In this document: positions 45,001-56,754 of the stretch, piece after piece
Layout of the letters: every line of letters starts with the position of its first letter
Numbering within the stretch: the first letter of the stretch is position 1
Assembly (NCBI GenBank): GCA_017591395.1
Contig: WEDG01004963.1
Span: forward strand, 60,830-124,829
Source of the DNA: Schistocephalus solidus
Lineage: Eukaryota > Platyhelminthes > Cestoda > Diphyllobothriidea > Diphyllobothriidae
Direction: 5' to 3'
Length of the DNA: 64,000 nucleotides
Notes under the pieces: generated by a model
The model's input: only the letters and a program-made list of their open reading frames with translations
Database searches by the model: none
Told to the model about the DNA's origin: nothing
Program-made: the position numbers and the translations under genes

Positions 45001-45095
45001 GGGTGAAGATTCAACTGGAATCGAAATTCCTGTCGATCCGGAGGGCCGTGGGCTTGCATTAGCTAGAGGACAAACCTCTGAGATACATTTTGATA
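42053..45095 (-). mobile_element. family B retrotransposon, middle part (B7)
   Basis: Minus-strand copy covering B2 positions about 27018-30033: end of ORF1 (45080-44650), endonuclease (44220-43620, with GDFNLPDIDW intact near 43985), and RT with AFDKVPHKRL (42690) and SGVLQGTVLGPLLFLLYIND (42555-42496). Stops and frameshifts break the RT. Its 5' end is cut by C1 at 45103 and continues at 50345-50010. Its 3' end is cut by G and continues as B3 (36837-37915). Confidence 0.85.
43452..44138 (-). CDS. family B endonuclease, long open frame in B7
   Basis: A 228-codon frame holds most of the AP-type endonuclease: KKAVIGCVYNPPCYSG, VKIIVGDFNLPDIDW (catalytic Asp and Asn), LDLIFTND-like strand and KSDHAIIQCCF (catalytic His). 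The N-terminal part with the ETW motif lies in another frame near 44200-44300. Introduces the first-strand nick in target-primed reverse transcription. Better preserved than the same domain in B2. Confidence 0.75.
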   Translation of the reverse strand: MYAFASVILPHNKKAVIGCVYNPPCYSGNESELCELFEKVADTQFDVKIIVGDFNLPDIDWQANSSPPIHQKLVDTINFSNISQLVRSVTRNDNIFDLIFTNDVKPLFMNFQRDLFKSDHAIIQCCFPVPVFTKPEVKGNNLDFANTNHELINNFVSTLDWHSIFSINGQNFFCEIWQSLTEKIQAFIPFNMFNSNTASSTVPHSSKTDLKNYESNLKIHLKALCQFT

Positions 45096-45641
45096 TTAAA
45101 TGTTCAGTTCAGTTTAGTTCAGTTTTATTAAGGGAATTATAGGCGAAGCCTTTGAGCTCCCTATTGATGTCAATGACATTGCAAACTAAAAAAGGCTGAC
45201 ATATAATGGACGTTGGACAAAGGGTTATCTCCCCGACACACTGCAGGTCATCGGACAAACAATTATAAAATAATGTTTCTCAAACATAGCAAGTAGTATG
45301 TTATATGACGCGAATATTGTGAATGGGAATATGTTTCAGGAAATGTGTTAGGTTCGGATGTCGTGCTTGTACTTATGGCTGTACTGGTCAAACTTGCGCT
45401 TAAAAGTTTCAACGGATGGGGACATGATTATGTCCGCAGGCAGAGCATTCCAGGCCTTAATCAATCTGTTGGAGAAGAAGAATCTTCTTGTGTCGAGTCT
45501 TGCACCTGTCACACGTAGTTTAATGGGATGTCCTCTCAAAGTAGTGGTAGTGGCCAGCTCAAAGAAGTCGCCAGATGCAAGGCAACAATCCTGACCTCGC
45601 AGCAGGCTAAAGGCTTGTATTAGGTCACCGCGTAGCTGTCT

Positions 45642-46718
45642 TTAGTCCAGAGGAAACAGATCAAGATAAGACAATCTTGTCTCGTAAGGAAGGCAGATTT
45701 GACCTTGAACAATCTTGGTTGCACGTCTTTGGACCTTCTCAAGGGTGCTTTGGTCTTTGACAGACCACGGTGTCCAGGCTTGTATGGCAAATTCCAATTG
45801 TGGTCGCACGAACATCCCGAAGACCTTATTAAAGCACTCTTTGTCGAACTTTGCAAACGCTCGCTTAATTAGATACAAGCTTGACATGGCAGATTTTGCT
45901 ACTTTTGAGCAATGGAACGATGGCTTCAATGTGGGCGTGATCCATACTCCTAGATCTTTCTGAGCCTCTACCACTGGTAGCGGTGTGTCGTCCAGATAGT
46001 AAATTCTCTGGTGCCCGGAGCTGTTTCTACCGGATCGCAGAATCTTGCACTTGGAAGCGTTGAATGAGAGGAGCCAGTTGTGCGACCATTCCTCTAGAAG
46101 ATACAAGTTCGCCTGTAGATTTTCTTCATCAGCTGCGTTGTGGATGACCTTCCAAAGCTTTATATCGTCAACAAACATGGCGGTGTCACAGTCCAAGCCA
46201 GTTACGCAGTCATCAATGTATATAAGGAAGAGGATAGGGCCAAGGACGGAGCCCTGAGGAACCCCACTCTCAACCGCCACCTCCGCCGATTGTTGATCGC
46301 CAAGACGGACAATCTGAGATCGCCCAATCAAGAAGTTTTCGATCCACTTCAAAAGCTTGCCCCTTACCCCAATACGGTTGAGTTTGTATAGGAGACGTTG
46401 GTGAGGCACGCTATCAAAGGCCTTCTTGAAGTCTATGTAGACTGCGTGCACTACATTTCCTTCATCGACCGCTCGAGTCCATCGTTCCAGACAGAAGAGC
46501 AAATTAGTTAAACATGACCTTCCTCTGCGGAATCCGTGCTGCGCTTCAGAGAGAAGATGATGCCGCTCCAGAAACTGCATCAGTTCACGTTTGATGATTC
46601 GCTCCATAATCTTGCAACATATGGAGGTGAGACTTACCGGCCTGTAGTTATTTGCGGAAGCCCGGCTGCCATGTTTATGTATCGGGGAAATCCACGCGGT
46701 CTTCCAATCGGGTGGCAA
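45642..46718 (-). CDS. family C reverse transcriptase, 358-codon open frame
   Basis: The longest open frame in the window. Motifs in order: NNYRPVSLTSICCKIMERI, HGFRRGRSCLTNLL, VYIDFKKAFDSVPHQRLLYK (motif A), SGVPQGSVLGPILFLIYIDD (motif B), AMFVDDIKLW (motif C, with Val in place of the common Ala), LLSFNASKCKILRSG, then KDLGVWITPTLKPSFH and FVRPQLEFAIQAWTPW. Copies element RNA onto nicked target DNA. The frame ends at 45642 although the C terminus continues in another frame (45539-45348). The catalytic aspartates are kept. Confidence 0.85.
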   Translation of the reverse strand: MPPDWKTAWISPIHKHGSRASANNYRPVSLTSICCKIMERIIKRELMQFLERHHLLSEAQHGFRRGRSCLTNLLFCLERWTRAVDEGNVVHAVYIDFKKAFDSVPHQRLLYKLNRIGVRGKLLKWIENFLIGRSQIVRLGDQQSAEVAVESGVPQGSVLGPILFLIYIDDCVTGLDCDTAMFVDDIKLWKVIHNAADEENLQANLYLLEEWSHNWLLSFNASKCKILRSGRNSSGHQRIYYLDDTPLPVVEAQKDLGVWITPTLKPSFHCSKVAKSAMSSLYLIKRAFAKFDKECFNKVFGMFVRPQLEFAIQAWTPWSVKDQSTLEKVQRRATKIVQGQICLPYETRLSYLDLFPLD

Positions 46719-47238
46719 TCTGCCTGCAGCGATGGGCTCGGAAGAGTAGACACAAAGGTCCTGCCAACTCTGTGGCCAACTCCTTCAACAACATTGCCTG
46801 TATTATATCAGGACCTGGCGATTTGGTTTCGTTCAGCTTCAGTAGTTCCTGCAGAACAATAGGTTCTGTTATGACCACTGAGTCAATTGTCGGGATCTCT
46901 TCCGCACTATAGTTATCAGCGGTTAGATTGGCTTCTCTCGTAAAAACCGACTGAAAGAACTCAGATAGATGCTCAGCCTTTTCCTCGTCCTTGCAAAGTT
47001 CGACTCCTTCATCCGTTTTTAACAAAGGAATGGGGTCTTTATTTCGAATGCACTGCATAATGTAGTTGTAGAAGAGCTTCGGGTTTTCTGCTGCACGGTA
47101 TATCAAGTTACTCTCAAAACTTTGGCGGGCTTTATAAACCAGGCCTTTTCCCTGTTCCTCTGCGTCTTGTACTTCGTCAGCGATTCGGCGGTCTTTTCCC
47201 TGAGATAAGTTTGCCACAGCTTTCGCTTGCGGTTTACT

Positions 47239-48260
47239 TCACTCTTCAGTGTGGTCGTTAGCCACTGGGGCCTGTTGGTGACCTTTTTTCGAATTAGGAC
47301 AGTAGTTGGTGATTAGTCTCTGTAATACGGCCTTAAATTGCAACCAATCCTCGAGAATACACCCGGTGAATGTTTCATTCCAATCTAAATGGCGCACATC
47401 AATTTTCATTTGGGTAAAGTCTCCACGCCATAGGTTGCGTTTGACTGTGATGCTTCGATCGGGGACAGAGAAGAGTGAATATTCCCATTGTAGGACTACG
47501 TGATCACTTTTGCCCAGCGGGGATAGACAGTTCACAACATCTACGCTGTCAGGCGCCTTTGTCAATGCAAGGTCCAAACAATTAGCTTGTTGCCCCTCGC
47601 GTATTCTGGTCGGAGACAGGACGTGTTGAGTTAGGAAGCTTTTGTGTATAGCTTCTAGGAGGCGGCGATCGAAGTTTAATTCCGAGCCTGGTGCCGAGCT
47701 CAGATTCCAATCGATATTCGGAGCGTTAAAGTCGCCCATAATCATTACTTCGGATCGACTAGCAAACGATTCTAAATCATCTATCAGTCTACTGTCTGAC
47801 TGCGGATCGTTTCTCGGTGGTCGGTAGACCGTTAGGATCTCAAGTGCTTGAGACCCCGGAGTTCTGATGGTGAGCCAGATGGCTTCAGTTTCGCACGCGA
47901 GCTTTTTCCTTTTTTTCTGACGCGAGCAGGCCATATCTGACATAAGTCAGCACACCCCCACCATGACGTCCTGTTCTATCCTTTCTGAATAACTGAAAAC
48001 CGGGGATGGCAACTTCACGATCGTCCACCTTCGCGGTCAGCCACGTTTCAGTTATGGAGATGATATCTGGTGAAGTTTGGCACACGTATATCTTAAGCTC
48101 ATCTAATTTAGGGAGTAGGCTTTGGACATTGGTATATAAACATTTTAGTTTATTTGTGTGTTTTAAGCCGACTATGTCGCTGCCTTCTTCAATTGAGGCA
48201 GCTGGACCGACATTCGCACAGGATGAGTCCATATTCAAGAGACTTTGCATATTTCCGCAG
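47239..48260 (-). pseudogene. family C endonuclease of C1 (one frameshift)
   Basis: N-terminal half 48180-47950: CLYTNVQSLLPKLDELKIYV, ISITETWLT (catalytic Glu), GRHGGGVLTYVR. C-terminal half 47943-47450: LTVYRPPRNDPQSD, MIMGDFNAPNIDW, CLDLALT, GKSDHVVLQW. The frame switches at about 47945. All catalytic motifs of the AP-like fold are present. Confidence 0.85.
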
Positions 48261-48294
48261 TAGAACTGGATTTTGTGTAGATTGTTGCATTGGA

Positions 48295-49421
48295 TTAGTT
48301 GCTCGACCGTGAGACTTTTGTCAGAATGATGGGCGTCCTCCACAGAAGGGGTTTTTGATTTCGAACAATCACTCCGTTCCTTATTACAAGTCCCTTCTCT
48401 CCCTGTTCTTTCAAGTTCTCCAATTCCGCTTTTAGCGCCCTCCATTTCATTCTCTCTTGTACGTAGTAGTCCTGTTGAAAAAAAATACCTCTGTTACCGG
48501 GGACTTCCCCTGCTGTTCGCTCGATTAGAAGGTCTCTCTGAAGTTTGTTTTCCAAAATTACCTTTAAAGGACTTGATTTATTTCTTAGAAAGTTTGTGTT
48601 ATCTTTACTATTTAGTCGGAAAAGTTTAAAAACCCTGACTTTTTTCATCCTCTCTTATTATTTCACTCAAACACTCTTGCAAGGCCATGATATCATCATT
48701 TATTCTACACCTGGGGATTTTCGTTGGTTGATTCACGAATCCCATGGACGATTATGCATTGTGACCTGTCCACAGCACCTCTATCCAGGGGTTCTGTTGA
48801 ATAATTTGCCTGGCTGATGTTGGGGCTTCCCCAATACTGGCTTCAACGTCTTTGGCTTGTGGAGGTATTACCGCTGTGGGTCCACTTTGTGTCATCCATT
48901 CGGTGGACAACAGCTCCTTTATATTTGCCTCTGATGAAGCGCGCGTGGCCTGGAGACTATTTTCGTTAATCATTATCTGTCGTGTTTCGTTTAGCTCATT
49001 CATTGTTATATTTTGATCAATTTCCTTTTGTACCTTCGATCGCTTTTCTGGCGAGTTTGACATCATCCCCTTCGGATTTTTGGTACCCGTCCCTGTGGTC
49101 TTACCTTTCGTTTTTATCTTATTCTTCAGTGTAACTGGAGGCTCTGCATCACTACTCTTGACTGTTATCTTAGATACCACGTTTTTTATATTTGGGGATT
49201 TGTTTTGTAGGTTGCCTCGTGCACTACTCCGTGTTATCCTATGCGTTGATGCTGGCAATCGATCCTCTGAAACGAGGGTCTGATGTATAAAATTCTTCAT
49301 AATCCTGATTTCTTTCCTCCAGTTGATTTAACTTGGAGGCTAGCGTTTGAAAACCGCCACAATAGTTTTCCTGGTACTTTGGCTGTAACCAATTTATAAG
49401 GCTTTTAGAGCGCCTCTCCAA
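48295..49421 (-). pseudogene. family C ORF1 of C1 (frameshifted)
   Basis: Begins with a helical N terminus (LASKLNQLEERNQDYEEF), continues as a basic, Ser/Thr/Lys-rich segment (49230-48800), and ends with RVFKLFRLNSKDNTNFLRN, SSPLKVILENKLQRDLL and KPLLWRTP, which resembles the RNA-binding region at the end of CR1-type ORF1 proteins. Frame changes near 49290 and 48700. Confidence 0.65.
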
Positions 49422-49433
49422 GCGTGCCGCGAT

Positions 49434-49498
49434 GGCGAAGTCGGGTAGGCCTTGACCTGTAGGAGTGGGGTCGCCGGTTCAATCCCGCCCCGAGCAGC
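49434..49498 (+). other. tRNA-like sequence upstream of C1
   Basis: Contains GCGATGGCGAAGTCGGGTAG and the B-box-like GCCGGTTCAATCCCG. The T-arm pairs with one mismatch, but no 5' acceptor strand matching CCGAGCA was found, so it is not a functional tRNA. It may be a decayed SINE head. Confidence 0.35.
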
Positions 49499-50009
49499 AT
49501 TTTGCACTTCAATTTCAGCCTTCACCATTTCGCACACAGATAATATATCTACAAGAAAAAAACGTTAGATATGAATTTTCGTCCTATGTTCGAGGGAAAA
49601 GCCTTTTACGTCGTTCTCATATTAGATAATGACTTTAAAGGCTGGATATTTTCGTCATAATACAGTAGTAGATGAATTCGGAAGAGAGATCGTTATCAAT
49701 TATGTTCGAAATATGATGCATTCAACGAATAATTTTAGAAGAGTAACTCAGCTATTGAAGAAGTTGCTTGTCTCGGTTCTCAAACAGTCGACACGAGGGT
49801 ACGCCGACTCGATGGAAGTCCGCGTTCTGCGAAATCCGTTGAAAAGTTGTGAGGACGAAGTTATCGTTTAGTGGAATCCAGTTTCTGGTACCGGAGAGCT
49901 AATCGAGTGGACAGTAGGCCACAATTCTTGAAGAAAATAAATTCCTTAGAGGTCAGAAATTTGAACCTAAATTCGAAACGCGCGCCTTGTACCAAAACTG
50001 AAGACAAAG
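49499..50009. other. unassigned segment inside the split B element
   Basis: An 80-codon plus ORF (49629-49871) has no recognised motif. The segment lies between C1 and the 5' part of the B element, so it came with C1 or as a further insertion. Confidence 0.4.
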
Positions 50010-50345
50010 GTGTATACGAAGGCTTCTTGCTTGCTAATGACGGTGAAACCCGACGTTCCATTGGGGTTTTATCCTTACAGATAAACAACTTGTTTTTTTC
50101 AAATACTGAGCTGAGTGCTCAGGCTTAGAGAAAATAAGGTCAACGTCAATCCCTGAAAAACGTTTGACCAGAACTGGCGGGTTTTTGCTACGGGAAGACA
50201 ACCTTTTAGCTTCAGCGACTTTAAAGTTAAAGCCGCATGAGTAAAGGAAATGAAATGCAACGTCCAGGGGGATTTTACTCTTGGGGACGTTTTTAAAAGA
50301 AAATTGAAACTTCTCTTATGTCGGTCAATTGACTCGGTACTGACC
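50010..50345 (-). mobile_element. family B retrotransposon, 5' ORF1 fragment (B4)
   Basis: The minus strand matches B2 from the ORF1 start codon region (GGTCAGTAC, B2 26663) to about 26990. It includes FICKDKTPMERRVSPSLA, with a shifted frame. Together with 42053-45095 and 36837-37915 it accounts for one whole B element. It meets the 3' tail of C2 exactly at 50345. Confidence 0.8.
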
Positions 50346-51289
50346 AGTTCAGTTCAGTTCAGTTCAGTGTATTTGAGAAAAATAGGCTTACGCCTTTGAA
50401 ATCCCTATTTGATACAGAAAGTCGGAAGAATAATAAGCAATGTAAAAAAAGTTACAGTCAAGTGAATGCAGGCAGCTTTACGTGGTACACGGATATTGTT
50501 AAGGTAAAGTAGTCACATTATCTTCCTGGTGCAGCAACATATGTATGTCAAGCCGATGTTTAAATATATCCACAGACTGCGACATTACAATCGCCTCAGG
50601 TAGGTTATTCCACGGTTTCAAGACACGGTTGGTGAAAAAATACTTCCTCACATCCAATCTTACTTGGGGCACACTTAGTTTGAATGGATGACCTCGGAGA
50701 TTATTCGTAGTAGCAAGTTGGAAAAAGTCATCACATAGGAGGGCGCAATCCATGCCACGCACGATACGGAAGGTTTGTATCAAGTCTCCGCGCAACTGCC
50801 TATAACTCAGAGGATAGAGCTGTAGGTTATTTAGGCGAATCTCATATGGCAGTTCACCTTGACCTCTTACTAATTTTTGTGGCTCGTCGCTGTACCCTTT
50901 CGAGCATTTTGTAGTCCTGTTGGTTCCACGGTCGCCAGGCTTGGATCGCATATTCAAGATGGGGCCTAACAAACGTACCAAAGACTTTAAAAAAGCAGTC
51001 TTCATCGAAAACTTTAAATGCCCGCTTGAAAGAGTACAGCATTGAATTGGCGGATTTAGCCGCCTTGCAGCATTGCGTATAAGGCTTCAGGTTGTCTGTC
51101 ATCCAAACGCCGAGATCCTTCTGTGTGTGTGTTTCTCGGAGTGGCATACCGTTCAAAAAGTAGGGTCGCATATCAGTGACTTCATTCCGACTTCCCAGAC
51201 GTAGCAGGGCGCATTTGTTTGAGTTGAAGGACAAGAGCCATTTGCAGGACCACTCATCCAGGTTTATAAAAGGCTCTAGTTTCACGCAT

Positions 51290-52010
51290 TGTTGAGAAGT
51301 GAGTGAAGACAACTTTCCCTCAAAAATGGTACCAAGGATCGCGAAGATAGAACCATATTTAGACATAAATGTATTAAAGTTTTCCAGGGCGTCAAGGTCT
51401 AATTTCTTCATGCTTAAGGTGGGTTGCTCTAGTGGAAGTTTTACGCGAAGTGGATGTTTGCGTCTAAGCACTGACTGGGGTTTCATATTGATTTTAAATA
51501 TAAGTATTTTTCAAATCGATAATAAGAAAGGAAAAATGTCACTAGTGACGTTTTGCGGAATAAAAGATGTAATATTTGAAATATGTGTTTTAAGCAAGGC
51601 ACTGTAAGCAAATATCTGCTAGGTAACGAGTTTAAACTGAAAATAGTATTAGCGAAGAGGCTATGCAGGATGAAAAATTATATCAACTGGTATACCAGTT
51701 ACTGCAAATTATTCTTCGCTGGAAAAAAGGTAAACTTACGAAATTTCAACTTTATTTCTAGAATTAACCTTTATATTCCGTCCTTTTGACGTAAATCTGC
51801 GAGAACTTTAATTTGGCTATGCAGGGTGAAAAAGTTTAAAAACTTTATATTTTACCCTTTTGCAATTGCAATAACTGCAAGTGTGTGCAGCTGATAACGA
51901 GGTAGAAATACAACAAAGTGTCAATAATTAAGCTAATATTTTCTACAGGAAACGAAGAAATCGGTTTAAAATTCGAGAATTCACTTATCTTCAAATTTGA
52001 ACTAACCGCC
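51290..52010. other. foreign segment interrupting C2
   Basis: AT-rich sequence with no match to family C. Small plus ORFs only. Origin unknown; insertion or replacement of the RT core. Confidence 0.45.
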
Positions 52011-52015
52011 TTCGA

Positions 52016-52255
52016 CCTTGACCTTGATGTTCGTCACCATTCGTCTTCGCAGCAAATTGTTGGTACCTGGGACGGACTTTCAGACGACGTTATACGGGTG
52101 GACACGACAGATACATGCAAACATAAACTGGATTTATAGTCGCTTGACAACTACTGTTCATTCTTACAGAAAGGCACTGCTACATCATACAAAAGCTTTG
52201 CGGATACATACAGATAACGCTTATATCTATTATTTGACATAGGTAATCATCGGAT
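52016..52255 (+). mobile_element. family C 3' fragment, opposite strand
   Basis: Plus-strand match to the reverse complement of 33660-33870: DVRHHSSSQQIVGTWDGL, then DVIRVDTTDTCKHKLDL and 3' UTR with CATACAGATAACG. It belongs to the same subfamily as the C element split by F, not to C2. Confidence 0.75.
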
Positions 52256-53584
52256 CTTCAGGATGACTGTGTCCATATTCCACTGTTAAAATCAATTTTC
52301 TTCCTTAGTGAATATTTTATTCACTACTTTGCAATGACGTTGTTTTCGATTGCAATATTGCAGTTTAATGTTTTTATATTAAAAGGTTCTATTACCCTTA
52401 AAAATATACTGAACTAATGACCTGAACCACTGTTCCAATGAATAGAGCATATTGATCAAACAGGATTGGTTTCGTCGAAATCCATGTTGGGCACTGTCAA
52501 GAAAGTTTATTTTTTCGAGAAACTTCATGCTGGCCTTTTCGGTCATCCTTTCCATCACTTTGCAATAAATGCCTTTTAGGCTCACCGGTAGATAGTTTTT
52601 CACGCTCTTTCTGGATCCACCCTTGAGAAAAGGTTATATATTTGCTGATTTTCAATTAGAGGGGAGGATGACTCGATCGAAGTACGACTATGAAGTACAC
52701 GAGAGTGGTCTAGAGCGTTCGTTAGCAAGCTCCTTCAGTACTTTTGCTGGTATTTTATCAGGCCCCAGAGACTTGACGTCGTTAAGTGCAAGAAGTTCCT
52801 TCTTCACATATTCTTCTGTCAATTCGAGGTCCTCAATAACTGCGTCGTTACTACCTGTATGAATGTCCGTTTGGCTAAAATCCGCTTCATCTGTAAAAAC
52901 AGATGTAAAAAACCGATTTAAGTGTTCTGCCTTATCTTGATTTTCATTATTGTCTTCGTAGTTTTCCCCTATCAGCACGGCCACCGTCTCCTTCTTCTTC
53001 AACCGACTACTGATGTATCTAAAATGTAGGTTTGGCTTATCGACGGCCCGTTCTATAATTTCACCCTTATAATCCTTCCGTGATCAGTGGATAATTAACC
53101 CTAGTGCATTTTACTTTCCACAAAAAAATTCATAATGCATGGGTTGAGTTGTTTCTATATACATTCTCCAGAGTTTATTCTTTCGGTTTAGTTGTCGTTG
53201 ACTTTTGTACTTTTTAAATAGAGCAGTTGCGGTGCATAGCATCGTTTTTATTGCCCCGATTGTAGTCTAATCGACATCCGGAGTTCCGGGAAGATTTTTG
53301 CCAATTTAGTGCGTTCCAATTTAGTGTGTTCCAGTCAATCAATGATGCATTTAAATCTCCGGTGATAACTTGTCTTGAGTCTGAGCTGCATATTTCATTA
53401 TTTTGAACATAATGTCGTCAATTTTGGGAGGATGATTTGGTGGTCTATATATAGTCAAGAAATCCAGATTTTGTTTTCCATGCCTCTTTGGTTTTAACAA
53501 AACTGCATTGCAGTCACAAGGGCAAACTATTCTGCGTTCAGACTATATGATTTCTCTGTTGACGTAGATTGCTTCTTCCCAACC

Positions 53585-54712
53585 TATTTTATACAGTCCA
53601 TCTCGACGGAAGAGTTGAAATCCATCGATGGAAAACAACCGCATGGATTTCCCCGATAAATAAAAGTGGGAGCCGGGCTTCCGCAAATAACTACAGGCCG
53701 GTAAGTCCCACCTTCATATGTTGCAAAATTATGGAGCGAATCACCAAACGTAAATTGAGGCAGTTTCTGAAGCGGCATCATCTTCTCTTGATGCGCAGCA
53801 CGGAATCCGCATAGGAAGGTCCTGTTTAACCAATTTGCTCTACTGTCTGGAACGATGGACCCGAGTTGTCAATGAAGGAAATGTGGTGCACGCAGTCTAC
53901 ATAGACTGCAAGGAGGCCTTTGATAACGTGCCTCACCAGCGTCTCCTATACAAACTCAACCATATTGGTGTAAGTGTCAAGCTTTTCAAGTGGATCGAAA
54001 ACTTCTCGATTGGGTGATCTCAGATTGTTCATTTTGGTGACCAACAATTGGCGGATGTGGCCGATTAGAGTGGGGTTCCTCAGGGCTCCGTCCTTGGCCC
54101 TATCCTCTTCCTTGGAAGGTCATCCAAAATGAAGCTGATGAAGCAAATCTACAGGCGAACTTGCCTCGACTCGAGTAATTGTCGCACAACTAGCTCCTTT
54201 CATTCAATGCTACCAAGTGCAATATTCTGCGATTCGGCAGAACCAGCTCCGGGCACCAGATAATTAACTATCTGGACCACACACCGCTACCAGAGGCAGA
54301 GGCTCAGAATGATCAAGGAGTATGGATCACGCACTCACAGAAGCCATCGTTCCATTGCTCAAAAGTAGTGGAATCCGCCATGTCAAGCTTGTATCTAATT
54401 AAGTGAGCGTTTGCGAAGTTTGACAAAGAGTTCTTTAGTAAGGTCTTCGGGATGTTCGTGTGACCACAATTGGAATTTGCCATACAAGCCTGGAGACCGT
54501 GGTCTGTCAAAGACCACAGCACCCTTGAGAAGGTCCAAAGACGTGCATCCAAGCTTGTTTGAGGTCGAAGCTGCCTGCCTTACGAGACAGGATTATCCAA
54601 TCTTGATCTGTTTCCTCTGGACTTAAGATAGCTATGTGGCGACACAATACAAGCCTTTCGCATTCTGCGGGGTCAGGATTGTTGCCTTGTATCTGGCGAA
54701 TTCTTTGATAGA
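53585..54712 (+). mobile_element. family C retrotransposon (C3), degraded RT
   Basis: Plus-strand copy close to C1: WKTAWISPINKSGSRASANN (53635), HHLLLMRSTESA (53775), MLYCLERWTRVVNEG (53835), DNVPHQRLLYKLNHIGV (53925). About 60 bases including motif C are deleted near 54112. The end (54580-54712) is cut by the segment 54713-55252 and resumes at 55253. Confidence 0.8.
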
Positions 54713-55252
54713 AAGATAGATTTTTTATTTGAGTACCCGAGAAGGGCACTGTCATTGGATAAAAACAATTAAAACGAATGTGAAATCGTGTACAGTTAAG
54801 TTTGAATAGTAAATCAGCGTTTGGCGATGAAAAATTGACACAAAATTGGTGCGGTCAAAAAATTAGATAAAAGAGCAGGCAGTGATAAAAATTTCCTTGG
54901 GCATTTTTATGGAAGAAGCATATCTTGAATGTGGTTTGTGGGATTTTAAGGAGAAAAATGTCGCTCCTAGGTGAAAAACAAACGCTCTAGGTAAGACCGA
55001 CATGCTGATGTGAGTGTATGAACGTTCAAAATGCTCCTCATCGTCGGAGAAAGCATTTAACGACAGAGGCTACTTTTCAGCCTCACAGGTGTGATCCCAC
55101 TGCTAATTGACTAGCTATAAGCGTAACCATCAAGGATTCTAGACAGGGGAAGCCTTCGCAGGCATCATCCGTACGCTTAGGTCCGAACGAGAGGAGGACC
55201 GTAGAGATCGTGAAGGCCATGGTAGAATTGCCAGAGAAACAACCATGATACT
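54713..55252. mobile_element. 540-bp insertion in C3, unclassified
   Basis: Splits C3 exactly, with TTTGA before and ATTGA after as a possible short target duplication. Read on the minus strand it ends in CAAATAAAAAATCTATC, a possible 3' tail. No open frame of note. It does not match other repeats in the window. Confidence 0.5.
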
Positions 55253-55716
55253 CTCATTGATGAGCTGCCCACCACCTCTATTTTGAGAGGACATCCTATC
55301 AAACTACGTGTGACTGGTGCAAGACTGGATGCAAGAAGGTTCTTCTTTTCCAACAGAGTGATTAAGGCCTAGAATGCTTTGCCTGCGGACATCATCATGT
55401 CCCCATCCGTTGACACTTTTAAGCGGAATTTTGACCACTACAGCCATAAGTACCACCACAACATCAGAAACTAACATATTTCATGAAATCTATTCCCATC
55501 CACAATTTTTGACTTATCGAACATCCTTATCTCTATTTGAGTAATTTTATTTTATAATTGTTTTGTCCGATGCCCTGTAGTGTGACGGAGAGATAACCCT
55601 TTGTCCAACGTCCATTATATATCGGCCTTTTTTAATTTGCAATATCATTGAAATCAAAAGGGAGTTCAAAGGTGTCGCCTACATTTCCCTTAATAAAACT
55701 GAACTAAACTGAACAA
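55253..55716 (+). mobile_element. family C retrotransposon (C3), 3' end
   Basis: C-terminal codons (GHPIKLRVTGARLDARRFFF, with small differences) followed by the 3' UTR (GATAACCCTTTGTCCAACGT) and the tail AAACTGAACTAAACTGAAC at 55698-55716. Collinear with 53585-54712. Confidence 0.85.
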
Positions 55717-55883
55717 GCAGCCACCACCTAATCTGAAAGACTATACGTGAATGGCTACCCGCATATTAGAAGTAGTATAAGTACATGCAATTGTACTTTA
55801 GCAATCAGCCGGTGAGGGAGATGGTTTATGTCAGTAAGCATATGCTAGGAATTTGATTTAAAATCTTCCGTGAAAATTGCTAC

Positions 55884-56545
<662 letters not shown>

Positions 56546-56754
56546 TTGACCTATAAATAAATAAATAAATACATTGTATATTTAAGTCCCAGAGGGCCCC
56601 AGCATTACAAACTTAGTATCGTGGTTTAAATAAATACAAAGGGGATAATTGCTGCACTATTTGAGCATCCATATGAACAGCAGAAATGAGTAGTATGGTA
56701 AACATATCCGATTCAGAATGATTTGCCATTTTAAAACAATAGTCAACAATCTTT

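Larger units (their letters stand above)
45103..49425 (-). mobile_element. family C non-LTR retrotransposon, near full length (C1)
   Basis: On the minus strand: ORF1 (49421-48295, in three frames), endonuclease (48260-47450), linker and RT (47217-45650), C-terminal region to 45348, 3' UTR, and a tail of CTGAACTAAACTGAACTGAAC at 45122-45103. The tail of short direct repeats instead of poly(A) resembles CR1-type elements. It is inserted in a B element (45095 and 50010 flank it). Frameshifts near 47920 and 46700 break the pol frame. Confidence 0.85.
50346..53575 (-). mobile_element. family C retrotransposon (C2), interrupted
   Basis: 3' tail of AGTTC repeats at 50346-50367, 3' UTR, C-terminal region (PWNNLPEAIVMSQSVDIFKH, 50630; KDLGVWMTDNLKPY, 51115), then an interruption at about 51290-52380. 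RT fingers follow (AQHGFRRNQSCLINML, 52480), then the linker (VKKELLALNDVKSLGPDKIP, 52810) and endonuclease remnants (DFLTIYRPPNHPPK, about 53440). The catalytic RT core has been lost in the interruption. Confidence 0.8.
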
